Below are positions 14,448 through 22,481 of a DNA stretch of 32,874 nucleotides, piece after piece. Source of the stretch: Streptomyces sp. CC53. GTDB lineage: Bacteria; Actinomycetota; Actinomycetes; Streptomycetales; Streptomycetaceae. Positions within the stretch are counted from its first letter, which is position 1; each line of letters opens with the position of its first letter. The notes under the pieces were generated by a model. It saw only the letters and a list, made by a program, of their open reading frames with translations. It was not told where the DNA came from and ran no database searches. The position numbers and the translations under genes are program-made. The stretch covers positions 2,705-35,578 of the forward strand of contig NZ_MKXB01000111.1 in the NCBI RefSeq assembly GCF_001865245.1, given 5' to 3'.

Positions 14448-15644
14448 GTGTCCGGATTCCGCACCGCCCGCTCGACCCGCGCCGCCCGCGCCGCCCGCAG
14501 GACCCGTACCGCCCTCGTGTCGGCCTTCTCGGCCGGGCTCCTGGGCCTCACTCTCGTCGGCGCGCCGCCCGCCGGGGCCGAGGCAGGGAGCGGCCCCACC
14601 GCCATCGTCTCGATGGGGGACAGCTACATCTCCGGCGAGGCGGGCCGGTGGCGCGGCAACAGCCTCACGAACACCGGCAGTCGCGACGGCACCGACCGTG
14701 CCTGGACCGGAAGCACCTACGATCCCACCCGCGTCTACGGCGAGACGGCCCTCAACGGCTGCCACCGCTCCGACTCCGCCGAGGTGCAGAGCGCCACCGG
14801 CACGGGAGTGCAGGCCCGCATCAACCTCGCCTGTTCCGGCGCCACCACGAGCAACGTCTTCCGTGCCGCGAGCGGCGGCACCGCCTACAAGGGCGAGGCG
14901 CCGCAGGCCGACCGGCTCGCCGCCGTCGCCGCCGCGTACGACGTCCAGGCCATCGCTCTCTCCATCGGCGGCAACGACCTCGGCTTCGCCTCCATCATCG
15001 AGAAGTGCGCCAAGGACTACATCGTCTGGTACTCGTACTGCCACGACGACCAGCAGGTCCTCGTGGACCGGCGCATCGACGCCGTCATGGCGAACGTCGG
15101 CAAGGCCGTCGACGAGATCCGGGCCGTGATGGGCGCCGCCGGCTACGGGACGGGCGACTACCGGATCGTGCTCCAGTCGTACCCCTCGCCCATCCCCCGC
15201 GGCCGGGAGAACCGTTACAGCGAGAGCGGCTGGTCCCGGGTGCACACGGGTGGCTGCCCCTTCTGGAACAAGGACGCCGACTGGGCCCGTGACTCGCTGG
15301 TCCCGCAGCTCGCCGACCGGCTGCGCGGGGTCGCCACCGCCAAGGGCGTCCAGTTCCTCGACCTGCGCGACATGCTGCAGGGCCGCGAAGTGTGCGCCAC
15401 CGGCAGCCGACTCGTGACCGCCGCGCAGCCGCCGTCCGCCACCACCAGCGAATGGGCCCGCTGGATCGACAGCAACGGCACCCAGGGACCCGTGCAGGAG
15501 TCCATGCACCCGAACCACTACGGGCAGCTCGGCCAGGGCCGCTGCCTGGAACTGGCCTACGCCGCCGGGCCCACGTCCCACCGCACCTGCCGCAACACGC
15601 CGGGCGCCGGAACGTCCGGGATGTACCTCACCGCGCTTCCCTGA
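14448..15644 (+). CDS. Secreted SGNH/GDSL hydrolase (lipase/esterase)
   Basis: 398-aa exported esterase. A signal peptide with an Arg-rich n-region (1-22), hydrophobic core (24-38) and likely cleavage after PAGA (residue 44) precedes the SGNH fold. Block I is MGDSYISGE with nucleophile Ser59, block III IGGNDLGF with Asn176, and block V ESMHPNHYG with His354. The GTG start was preferred over an ATG 12 bases upstream because GATGGAG ends 6 bases before it and the signal peptide then has normal length. The six or more Cys residues fit disulfides in a secreted enzyme. Substrate (lipid, phospholipid or polysaccharide ester) is not told by sequence. Confidence 0.88.
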   Translation: MSGFRTARSTRAARAARRTRTALVSAFSAGLLGLTLVGAPPAGAEAGSGPTAIVSMGDSYISGEAGRWRGNSLTNTGSRDGTDRAWTGSTYDPTRVYGETALNGCHRSDSAEVQSATGTGVQARINLACSGATTSNVFRAASGGTAYKGEAPQADRLAAVAAAYDVQAIALSIGGNDLGFASIIEKCAKDYIVWYSYCHDDQQVLVDRRIDAVMANVGKAVDEIRAVMGAAGYGTGDYRIVLQSYPSPIPRGRENRYSESGWSRVHTGGCPFWNKDADWARDSLVPQLADRLRGVATAKGVQFLDLRDMLQGREVCATGSRLVTAAQPPSATTSEWARWIDSNGTQGPVQESMHPNHYGQLGQGRCLELAYAAGPTSHRTCRNTPGAGTSGMYLTALP

Positions 15645-15743
15645 GCCGCCCGCGGGCCCGCGCCGCCGCTCGGGCCCGCGGCCGCCCTCCCGGGCGTCAA
15701 CCGGGCGCCCCGCCGGGCGGGTCCCTCCTGGGGACGACACGCC

Positions 15744-15767
15744 GCGGGGGCGGCACACCGCCCCCGC
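15744..15767. terminator. Terminator-like hairpin downstream of hydrolase
   Basis: GCGGGGGCGG and CCGCCCCCGC form a perfect 10-bp stem with a CACA loop, about 100 bases after the hydrolase stop codon. There is no T-run, as usual in Streptomyces. Confidence 0.7.
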
Positions 15768-15777
15768 CTCGTCTCAC

Positions 15778-15793
15778 AGCGCAGTCCTGCGCT
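15778..15793. repeat. Small inverted repeat in gap before aldo/keto reductase
   Basis: AGCGCAG-TC-CTGCGCT is a perfect 7-bp inverted repeat between two strong hairpins. It may be part of a small transcript or a protein site. Confidence 0.4.
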
Positions 15794-15864
15794 TTCGGAG
15801 CGTAGTGGCGGCATGTCGTGGCGCCCAGCACCACATATGAAGGGTTATGGTGGAAACCCCCCCT

Positions 15865-15899
15865 CGGGCCGGTCCGTATCCCCCCCACGGACCGGCCCG
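15865..15899. terminator. Strong hairpin terminator between convergent genes
   Basis: CGGGCCGGTCCGT and ACGGACCGGCCCG form a perfect 13-bp stem around a 9-base C-rich loop, followed by TTCTTC. It lies 37 bases from the end of the aldo/keto reductase gene and probably terminates transcription from either side. Confidence 0.75.
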
Positions 15900-15935
15900 T
15901 TCTTCGTGGGCCGGTTCCGCCACCCGTGCCGGCGG

Positions 15936-16982
15936 TCAGTTCCGGGCGGCCCAGATGTTGACGCCCGCCGTGTCGACGGCGAAGGCGTCGATCTCCGCCA
16001 GCTCCTCCTCGGTCAGCGGCGGACCGCCGAGCGCCGCCACGTTCTGCTCCAGCTGACCCACGCTGGACGCGCCGATCAGCGCGGACGTCATCCGCTCGTC
16101 ACGCAGCACCCACGTCAGCGCCAGCTGCGCCAGGGACTGGCCGCGCCGCTCCGCGATGCCGTTCAGCCCGTGCAGCCGCCGCAGCACCTCCTCGGACAGC
16201 AGGTCGGGGTCCAGCGACTTGCCCTGCGCGGCGCGCGAACCCTCCGGGACGCCCTTCAGGTACCGGTCGGTGAGCATCCCCTGCGCGAGCGGCGCGAAGG
16301 AGATGCAGCCCATGCCCTCCGCCTCCAGGGTGTCCAGCAGGGAGTCCTCCTCCGTCCAGCGGTTGATCATGGAGTAGGACGGCTGGTGGATCAGGGCCGG
16401 CACGCCCATCTCCCGCAGCAGGCGGGCCGCCTCCGCGGTCTGCTCGCTGCTGTACGAGGACACGCCGACGTAGAGCGCCTTGCCCTGCTGCACGGCGGAC
16501 GCCAGGGCGCCCATCGTCTCCTCCAGCGGGGTGTGCGGGTCGAAGCGGTGGGAGTAGAAGATGTCGACGTAGTCCAGGCCCATCCTCCGCAGCGAGGCGT
16601 CCAGCGACGACAGCAGGTACTTGCGGGAGCCCCACTCGCCGTACGGGCCGGGGTGCATCAGGTAGCCCGCCTTGGTGGAGACGATCATCTCGTCGCGGTA
16701 CGGGCGGAAGTCCTGGGCGAAGATCTTGCCGAAGTTCAGCTCGGCGGACCCCGGCGGCGGACCGTAGTTGTTCGCCAGGTCGAAATGGGTGACGCCCAGG
16801 TCGAAGGCGCGGCACAGGATCGCGCGCTGCGAGGCCAGCGTGCGGTCGTCGCCGAAGTTGTGCCAGAGGCCCAGCGAGATCGCGGGCAGCTTGAGACCGC
16901 TGCGGCCGGTGCGGCGGTATTCCATGGAGTCGTACCGGTCGGGCGCGGCACTGTAATGGGGGGAGAACGGGGATTCAGCCAT
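15936..16982 (-). CDS. mgrA: Aldo/keto reductase, YghZ/L-glyceraldehyde-3-phosphate reductase type
   Basis: 348-aa NADPH-dependent reductase of the AKR14-like (YghZ) group. The match to E. coli YghZ as I remember it is long and close: RTGRSGLKLPAISLGLWHNF, AFDLGVTHFDLANNYGPPPG, VSTKAGYLMHPGPYGEWG, SRKYLLSSLDASLRRMGLDY. The AKR catalytic Asp and Tyr are in THFDLANNYG, the Lys in STKAGY and the His in YSHRFD. This group reduces L-glyceraldehyde 3-phosphate and related aldehydes such as methylglyoxal. ATG 16982 is chosen because AGGGAGAAAGG lies just before it; an earlier in-frame start adds 10 residues without a ribosome site. It diverges from uppS. Confidence 0.88.
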   Translation of the reverse strand: MAESPFSPHYSAAPDRYDSMEYRRTGRSGLKLPAISLGLWHNFGDDRTLASQRAILCRAFDLGVTHFDLANNYGPPPGSAELNFGKIFAQDFRPYRDEMIVSTKAGYLMHPGPYGEWGSRKYLLSSLDASLRRMGLDYVDIFYSHRFDPHTPLEETMGALASAVQQGKALYVGVSSYSSEQTAEAARLLREMGVPALIHQPSYSMINRWTEEDSLLDTLEAEGMGCISFAPLAQGMLTDRYLKGVPEGSRAAQGKSLDPDLLSEEVLRRLHGLNGIAERRGQSLAQLALTWVLRDERMTSALIGASSVGQLEQNVAALGGPPLTEEELAEIDAFAVDTAGVNIWAARN

Positions 16983-17018
16983 GCCTTTCTCCCTATCACG
17001 GACTTGTGACATACCGGG

Positions 17019-17049
17019 TTGGGTCGCCGCCTCCCGGGCGCAGTAATGT
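17019..17049 (+). promoter_or_regulatory. Possible promoter of uppS
   Basis: TTGGGT (17019-17024) and TAATGT (17044-17049) with a 19-base spacer fit a sigma-70-like promoter, about 85 bases before the uppS start. The spacer is long and the assignment is tentative. Confidence 0.3.
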
Positions 17050-17133
17050 GGCCGTCTCCGGGGGACGGCCGGCTGGTGCGGGCCCTACATGGACGTCAGG
17101 CCCCTTCAGGCCCCCAAGCGAGAGGTGAGATCG

Positions 17134-17895
17134 GTGAACTTGCGCGACCTGGTGTACAGGCTCTACGCACGCCGCGTGGAAGGCCGCCTCGACCACACCC
17201 AGGTGCCCAAGCACATCGGCGTCATCCTCGACGGCAACCGGCGCTGGGCGAAGGCGTCGGGAGGCACCCCGGAACAGGGCCACAAGGCCGGCGCCAGCAA
17301 GATCATGGACATGCTCGGCTGGTGCACCGAGACGGACGTCGAGGTCGTCACCCTCTGGATGCTGTCCACGGACAACCTGAACCGCCCGGAGGAGCAGCTG
17401 AAGCCGCTGCTCGGCATCATCGAGGGGGCGGTGCGGGCCATCGCGGCGGACGGCCGCTGGCGCGTCCACCACGTGGGCACCCCGGACTGCCTGCCGGCGC
17501 ACACGCAGGCGGTCCTGAAGGAGGCGGAGGAGTCCACCCGCCACATCGACGGAATACTGGTCAACGTCGCCGTCGGCTACGGCGGCCGCCAGGAGATCGC
17601 CGACGCGGTCCGGTCGCTGCTGCTGGAGCACGCGGAGAAGGGCACGACCTTCGAGGAGCTCGCGGAGGTCGTCGACACCGACCTCATCGCCGAGCACCTG
17701 TACACCCGGGGCCAGCCCGACCCCGACCTCGTCATCCGTACGAGCGGGGAGCAGCGGCTCTCCGGCTTCATGCTGTGGCAGAGCGCCCATTCGGAGTACT
17801 ACTTCTGCGAGGTCCACTGGCCCGCGTTCCGCAAGGTCGACTTCCTGCGGGCCCTGCGCGACTACGCGGCCCGTCACCGCCGCTACGGCACCTGA
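17134..17895 (+). CDS. uppS: Cis-prenyl (undecaprenyl) diphosphate synthase
   Basis: 253-aa cytosolic/peripheral enzyme that adds isopentenyl units to an allylic diphosphate to make the polyprenyl carrier for wall assembly. Signature motifs: HIGVILDGNRRWAK (residues 27-40, catalytic Asp33), STDNLNRPEEQL, VNVAVGYGGRQEIADA and DLVIRTSGEQRLSGFMLWQSAHSEYYF, the last containing the Arg residues that bind IPP. Streptomycetes have more than one homologue, and chain length (C10-C15 versus C55) cannot be read from the sequence, so the symbol is provisional. The GTG start follows AGAGGTGAG; an ATG 45 bases upstream lacks a ribosome site. It stands alone. Confidence 0.87.
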   Translation: MNLRDLVYRLYARRVEGRLDHTQVPKHIGVILDGNRRWAKASGGTPEQGHKAGASKIMDMLGWCTETDVEVVTLWMLSTDNLNRPEEQLKPLLGIIEGAVRAIAADGRWRVHHVGTPDCLPAHTQAVLKEAEESTRHIDGILVNVAVGYGGRQEIADAVRSLLLEHAEKGTTFEELAEVVDTDLIAEHLYTRGQPDPDLVIRTSGEQRLSGFMLWQSAHSEYYFCEVHWPAFRKVDFLRALRDYAARHRRYGT

Positions 17896-18153
17896 CGGCG
17901 GGCACCGGCCGCCCCCGGGAGGCCACCCCCGAGCCGGGCGGCCGCCACCCCGGCCACGGCCGCCCGCCGGGCAGCCACCGCCCGCCCGGAGCCCCGGTCG
18001 CCGACGTCACGGCCCGGCAGCTCCGGCCGCCCGCCGCGCCCCGTCGCACGAGCCCCGGTCGCCCGCCGCGGAGCGCCGTCCGCTGACGCCGCCAGCTGCC
18101 CCGGCCGTCCGCCGGGCCTCTGCCGTACCGGCGCCGCCCGCGCTCGGCCGCCT

Positions 18154-18256
18154 GCCGTGAGGCCGTCGCCCGGTCCGCTGCCGCGCGGTCGCCGGCCCCG
18201 GCCCGCCGTACCCCGTCGTACAAGCCCCGGCCGCCCGCCGTGAGGCCGTCGCCCGG
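18154..18256. repeat. Direct repeats in intergenic DNA
   Basis: The 20-mer GCCGTGAGGCCGTCGCCCGG occurs at 18154-18173 and 18237-18256, 83 bases apart. A second pair, GAGCCCCGGTCGCCCGCCG near 18050 and AAGCCCCGGCCGCCCGCCG near 18222, accompanies it. They suggest local duplication. Confidence 0.7.
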
Positions 18257-18371
18257 AGGCCCTCCGTCGCTGCGGCGGCGGCCGCCGACGGAGGGACAGG
18301 GCGCTGCCGGCGGACGCCAGGGCTGAGGGAGTGTCATATGCCACGGGGTCGGACCGCATGGTCAGCGGGGT

Positions 18372-18389
18372 TCAGGGGCATACCCCTGA
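18372..18389. promoter_or_regulatory. TCAGGGG-CATA-CCCCTGA palindrome upstream of PIN-PhoH
   Basis: Perfect 7-bp inverted repeat with a 4-base centre, 135 bases before the PIN-PhoH start. It might be an operator or a small hairpin terminating upstream transcription. Confidence 0.4.
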
Positions 18390-18523
18390 CAAGAAGTGAG
18401 CGGTACGGAACCCGCTCGCCCGGGAGGTCCCTTGCGCGCCAGGACGAGAGCCAACGGCCTGCTCCCGGTCCATCCCCCCGCGACGCCGTCGCAGTCCTCT
18501 ATCAAGAGGGGGTCTGTCCTTCC

Positions 18524-19846
18524 GTGGTGAACAGCTCTAAGCGCCGCCTGAACGACCGGCGCACCTACGTTCTCGACACCAGCGTCCTGCTGGCCGACCC
18601 CAACGCCATGACCCGGTTCGAGGAGCACGAGGTCGTGCTCCCCATCGTCGTGGTGACGGAACTGGAAGCGAAGAGGCACCACCCGGAGCTCGGCTACTTC
18701 GCCCGGCAGGCGCTGCGCCTGCTGGACGACCTGCGCGTCCGGTACGGCCGCCTCGACGCACCGATCACGGTGGGGGACCTGGGCGGCACCCTCCGGGTGG
18801 AGCTCAACCACTCGGACCCCGGCATCCTCCCGGCCGGCTACCGGCTCGGCGACAACGACTCGCGGATCCTGGCGGTCGCGCGCAACCTCCAGGCCGAGGG
18901 GTACGACGTCACCGTCGTCTCCAAGGACCTGCCACTGCGCATCAAGGCGTCCTCCGTCGGACTCCTCGCCGAGGAGTACCGCGCCGAGCTCGCCATCACC
19001 GACTCCGGCTGGACCGGGATGTGCGACGTGTCCGTGTCGGGCGAGGACATCGACCGGCTGTACGCGGAGGAGACCCTGGACGTGCCCGAGGCCGCGGGGA
19101 TGCCCGTGCACACCGGGCTGGTGCTGCAGTCCGAGCGGGGCAAGGCCCTCGGCCGCGTCACCGCCGACGGGACCGTGCGGCTGGTGCGCGGCGACCGGGA
19201 GGCGTTCGGCATCCGGGGGCGCAGCGCCGAGCAGCGCATCGCGCTCGACCTGCTGCTGGACCCGGACGTCGGCATCCTCTCGATGGGCGGCCGGGCGGGC
19301 ACCGGCAAGTCCGCGCTGGCCCTGTGCGCCGGCCTCGAAGCCGTACTGGAGCGCCGTCAGCACCAGAAGGTCATGGTGTTCCGGCCGCTGTACGCGGTGG
19401 GCGGTCAGGAGCTCGGCTACCTTCCGGGCACCGAGGCCGAGAAGATGAACCCGTGGGCGCAGGCGGTGTTCGACACGCTGTCCGCGGTGACGTCCCGCGA
19501 GGTCATCGAGGAGGTGCTCAGCCGGAACATGCTGGAGGTGCTGCCGCTGACGCACATCCGCGGCCGCTCGCTGCACGACGCGTTCGTCATCGTCGACGAG
19601 GCCCAGTCACTCGAACGCAATGTCCTGCTGACCGTTCTGTCCAGGATCGGGGCCAATTCCCGGGTCGTCCTCACCCACGATGTGGCGCAACGGGACAATC
19701 TGCGCGTCGGTCGCTACGACGGAGTCGTCGCCGTCGTGGAGAAACTGAAGGGGCATCCGCTGTTCGCCCACGTGACGCTGACCCGCTCCGAGCGGTCGCA
19801 GATCGCCGCCCTGGTGACCGAAATGCTGGAGGACGGGGTGGTTTGA
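18524..19846 (+). CDS. PIN-PhoH fusion protein (PhoH2-type RNA helicase/RNase)
   Basis: 440-aa protein fusing an N-terminal PIN nuclease (about 12-150; Asp18 in [12 protein letters not shown], Glu in [29 protein letters not shown]) to a PhoH P-loop ATPase (about 210-440; Walker [15 protein letters not shown] near 254, Walker [13 protein letters not shown] near 358). In mycobacterial PhoH2 this architecture unwinds and cleaves RNA. The GTGGTG start is used because the frame becomes conserved-looking at [21 protein letters not shown] lies upstream but 11 bases away. A longer frame reaching upstream is low complexity. The gene is monocistronic and ends at a strong hairpin. Confidence 0.9.
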   Translation: MVNSSKRRLNDRRTYVLDTSVLLADPNAMTRFEEHEVVLPIVVVTELEAKRHHPELGYFARQALRLLDDLRVRYGRLDAPITVGDLGGTLRVELNHSDPGILPAGYRLGDNDSRILAVARNLQAEGYDVTVVSKDLPLRIKASSVGLLAEEYRAELAITDSGWTGMCDVSVSGEDIDRLYAEETLDVPEAAGMPVHTGLVLQSERGKALGRVTADGTVRLVRGDREAFGIRGRSAEQRIALDLLLDPDVGILSMGGRAGTGKSALALCAGLEAVLERRQHQKVMVFRPLYAVGGQELGYLPGTEAEKMNPWAQAVFDTLSAVTSREVIEEVLSRNMLEVLPLTHIRGRSLHDAFVIVDEAQSLERNVLLTVLSRIGANSRVVLTHDVAQRDNLRVGRYDGVVAVVEKLKGHPLFAHVTLTRSERSQIAALVTEMLEDGVV

Positions 19847-19882
19847 TTCCACCCAAGGCATAAGCCCGGAAACCCACTTGCT

Positions 19883-19918
19883 GCCGCCCGGCAAAGCGCG
19901 AGAGCTTAGCCGGGCGGC
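19883..19918. terminator. Hairpin downstream of PIN-PhoH
   Basis: GCCGCCCGGC pairs with GCCGGGCGGC, and inside AAGC pairs with GCTT, giving a 14-bp stem with one A-A mismatch. It lies 37 bases after the stop codon. Confidence 0.75.
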
Positions 19919-20235
19919 GTGCCGTGCGGGAACCGATCGGCCAAAACTCCTGTGACGAACGAGGTGTGAGCTTTCCCACGCAACGAGGAATTGCCTTGCC
20001 TCATCTCTTCCGGCAAAGTCTTGCTTCCGTCAGGCCCCGCATACGGCACTGCTGTACCCAGGACAACTCCACAGACGCCCGCCGTATGCCGCCCGAGCAC
20101 CACGCGGCGCTCCCTGCAGGGGAGTTGCCCACCGGGCCCGTGTCTCCCGTGACCCAGTGAAATGGGGAGACCAGCGCCAGGGGCACGATCGCGCCCGCGA
20201 GGTCACCTGTGCGGGCGATGCTGGAAGGAAACCGT
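19919..20235 (+). promoter_or_regulatory. Structured leader before SLT transglycosylase gene
   Basis: About 300 non-coding bases with several hairpins: CTCCC-TGCAG-GGGAG (20110-20124), GTCTCCC/GGGAGAC (20142-20148 and 20165-20171), and CGCCCGC/GCGGGCG (about 20190-20217) directly before the GGAAGGA ribosome site. This could be a regulated 5' leader, since muralytic enzyme genes in Streptomyces are often controlled by RNA leaders. I did not find the conserved c-di-AMP (ydaO) riboswitch boxes, so no known class is assigned. Confidence 0.35.
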
Positions 20236-20946
20236 GTGAGCCGGATCTCGGTCCGGGGATTCGCGGTGGCGTCGGCCACCGCGGTCACCACAGTCGGCGC
20301 CGTCGTCGGTGTCGCCGCGGGCAACCCCGCCGCGCCGAACGACAACTTCGAGGCGACCGCCGCGGACGCGACGCTCCTGGCGGACATCCCCGCCGGTCAG
20401 CAGGCCCAGGTGCAGGTCGCCTCGCTCCAGCAGCAGGCCGAGGCACAGGCCATCGCCGCCCATACGGACGCCCAGAAGCAGGCCGAGGAAGCCGCCCGCC
20501 TCCAGGCCGCCGAGGACGCCAAGGCCAAGAAGGCCGCGGCCGACAAGGCCGAGGAGGAGCGCAAGGAGAAGGAGCGCCGCGAGCGCGAGGAGAAGGAGCG
20601 CGCCAGCCGCTCCGCCACGCGTGACGCGTCCACCTTCGCCGCCCAGTCCTCGTACACGGTGGCCGAGGTGCAGGCCATGGCCCGCCAGATGATCCCCGGC
20701 GACCAGTTCCAGTGCTTCAGCAGCATCGTGCAGCGCGAGTCCACCTGGAACTACCTGGCGGTCAACCCGTCCTCGGGCGCCTACGGCCTCGTCCAGGCCC
20801 TCCCGGGCTCGAAGATGTCCTCGGCGGGCGCCGACTGGCGGACCAACCCGGCCACCCAGATCAAGTGGGGCCTGAACTACATGAACGAGCGCTACGGCAG
20901 CCCCTGCGGAGCCTGGTCGTTCTGGCAGGCCAACCACTGGTACTGA
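20236..20946 (+). CDS. Secreted SLT-domain lytic transglycosylase
   Basis: 236-aa exported muralytic enzyme. After an N-terminal signal sequence (hydrophobic 8-28, likely cleavage near AAG) comes a charged Ala/Lys/Glu coiled coil (about 55-135, AQVQVASLQQQAEAQAI ... KEKERREREEKERAS), then a compact SLT domain (about 145-236): catalytic Glu168 in CFSSIVQRESTWNY, then NPSSGAYGLVQALPGSKM and NPATQIKWGLNYMNERYGSPCGAW. It cleaves peptidoglycan glycan strands. The GTG start follows GGAAGGA with 6 bases spacing; an in-frame ATG 27 bases upstream lacks one. The coiled coil may position the enzyme in the wall. Two Cys flank the domain and may pair. Confidence 0.88.
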   Translation: MSRISVRGFAVASATAVTTVGAVVGVAAGNPAAPNDNFEATAADATLLADIPAGQQAQVQVASLQQQAEAQAIAAHTDAQKQAEEAARLQAAEDAKAKKAAADKAEEERKEKERREREEKERASRSATRDASTFAAQSSYTVAEVQAMARQMIPGDQFQCFSSIVQRESTWNYLAVNPSSGAYGLVQALPGSKMSSAGADWRTNPATQIKWGLNYMNERYGSPCGAWSFWQANHWY

Positions 20947-20962
20947 GCACCGCTCAACTTCC

Positions 20963-20997
20963 CGGAGCCCCTCGCCGTCCTACGGTGGGGGGCTCCG
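20963..20997. terminator. Hairpin downstream of SLT gene
   Basis: CGGAGCCCC pairs with GGGGCTCCG, with an inner CCGT-ACGG stem, 17 bases after the stop codon of the transglycosylase gene. Confidence 0.75.
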
Positions 20998-21068
20998 CGC
21001 GTGTAACGTCGGGTGGTCGGAACTCCGGGCCGGAACTCCGGAAGGAGTGGTAGGGGGAAGAGAGAGGC

Positions 21069-22481
21069 ATGTCGAGACTGCCAGGGTGGCTCGACCGGCT
21101 GGGTGCCGGTCTGAGCGCCGCCGCCCAGCGGCTGGCCGAGCGCCGCGCCCGCGCGGAGGCGGACCCGGAGGCGGAGGTGGAGGCCGAGGCCCGCGCCGAT
21201 GCCGACGCGGCGGCGCACCTCGTACCGGCGAAGCCCACCCGGGCCGAGCCGCCCGCGCTGCCCGGGGAGCCGCAGCACCCCGAACGGAGCGCCCCCGAGG
21301 GCGCCGGGACGGGGGCACCGCCGCAGCACGTGCCGGCCCCGCCCGCGTACGCACCCGCCGTCGCGGCCCGTCCGGAACCCGTCGACGCCGTGCCGTGGGG
21401 CATGCGGGTCGCCGCCGAGGCCGGCTGGCGGCTGCTGGTCCTGGCCGGCACGCTCTGGGTGCTGATGCAGGTCATCCGCACCGTGCAGCTCGTCGTCCTC
21501 GCATTCGTCGCCGCACTGCTGATCACCGCGCTGCTCCAGCCCCCGGTCGCCCGGCTGAAGGGGCTCGGGCTGCCGCGCGGGCTCGCCACCGCCGTCACCG
21601 CCGTCCTCGGCTTCGTCATCATGGGGCTGGTCGGCTGGTTCGTGGTGTGGCAGGTCATGGACAACCTCGACAACCTGTCGGCGCGGGTCCGCGACGGCAT
21701 CGAGGAACTGAAGACGTGGCTGTTGAACAGCCCCTTCCACGTGACCGAGAGCCAGATCAACGACATCGCGAAGAACCTTCAGGACGCCATCGGCACCAAC
21801 ACCGAGCAGATCACCTCCGCCGGCCTCCAGGGCGTGACGGTGATGGTCGAGGTGCTGACCGGGATCCTCCTCGCGATGTTCTCCACCCTCTTCCTGCTGT
21901 ACGACGGCAGGAAGGTGTGGGAGTGGTCGCTGAAGCTGGTCCCGTCCCAGGCCCGCCCGGGCGTCGCCGGCGCGGGACCGCGAGCCTGGCGCACCCTCAC
22001 CGCGTACGTCCGCGGCACGGTGATCGTGGCGCTCATCGACGCGGTCTTCATCGGCCTCGGACTCTTCTTCCTCGACGTGCCGATGGCCGTCCCGCTGGCC
22101 GTGTTCATCTTCCTCTTCGCCTTCATCCCGCTCGTCGGGGCGGTCATCTCCGGCGCGCTCGCCGTCGTGGTGGCGCTCGTGACGAACGGGGTCTTCACCT
22201 CCCTCATGGTGCTCGTGGTGGTGCTGGCCGTGCAGCAGATCGAAGGGCACGTGCTGCAGCCGTTCATCCTGGGGCGGGCGGTGCGCGTGCACCCGCTGGC
22301 CGTCGTGCTGTCGGTCGCCGCGGGCGGTCTCGTCGCGGGCATCGGCGGCGCGGTCGTCGCCGTGCCGCTGGTCGCGGTCACCAACACGGCGGTGGGCTAC
22401 CTGCGCGCGTACAGCGAGGAGCAGACGGCGCTGCGGACCCTCGTTCCGGTACGACCGGAGCTCAGGGAGGAGCCCTCGTGA
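21069..22481 (+). CDS. AI-2E family transporter
   Basis: 470-aa membrane protein of the AI-2E/YdiK transporter family, exporters of small molecules; some members move Na+/H+ or autoinducer-2, and the substrate here is unknown. A ~100-residue low-complexity Ala/Glu/Pro cytoplasmic extension precedes about eight membrane helices (first near residue 118). Family hallmarks: LRLxxxL-type pore segments, PPVARLKGLGLPRGLATAVT after the second helix, the large soluble loop 195-260 (VMDNLDNLSARVRDGIEELKTW), FAFIPLVGAVISGALAVVVAL and QQIEGHVLQPFILGRAVRVHPLAV, the last being the most conserved stretch. The start follows AGAGAGG. The stop codon overlaps the next gene's GTG. Confidence 0.9.
   Translation: MSRLPGWLDRLGAGLSAAAQRLAERRARAEADPEAEVEAEARADADAAAHLVPAKPTRAEPPALPGEPQHPERSAPEGAGTGAPPQHVPAPPAYAPAVAARPEPVDAVPWGMRVAAEAGWRLLVLAGTLWVLMQVIRTVQLVVLAFVAALLITALLQPPVARLKGLGLPRGLATAVTAVLGFVIMGLVGWFVVWQVMDNLDNLSARVRDGIEELKTWLLNSPFHVTESQINDIAKNLQDAIGTNTEQITSAGLQGVTVMVEVLTGILLAMFSTLFLLYDGRKVWEWSLKLVPSQARPGVAGAGPRAWRTLTAYVRGTVIVALIDAVFIGLGLFFLDVPMAVPLAVFIFLFAFIPLVGAVISGALAVVVALVTNGVFTSLMVLVVVLAVQQIEGHVLQPFILGRAVRVHPLAVVLSVAAGGLVAGIGGAVVAVPLVAVTNTAVGYLRAYSEEQTALRTLVPVRPELREEPS

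Larger units (their letters stand above)
17896..18523. other. GC-rich intergenic region between uppS and PIN-PhoH
   Basis: 628 bases without a convincing gene: long frames here are low-complexity, with composition expected from GC-rich non-coding DNA. It contains the short direct repeats near 18040-18256 and the palindrome at 18372-18389, both listed separately. Confidence 0.6.

Noticed and set aside
15813..17009. Plus-strand frame opposite the aldo/keto reductase
   Set aside because: Shadow of a well-supported minus-strand gene and crosses a hairpin terminator.
17768..18337. Minus-strand frame after uppS
   Set aside because: Gly/Arg low-complexity protein that overlaps uppS and follows GC-rich repeats; no ribosome site.
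19919..20235. c-di-AMP (ydaO) riboswitch
   Set aside because: The conserved GAATCC and CAGCTAACC-type boxes are not visible, although the gene type would fit.
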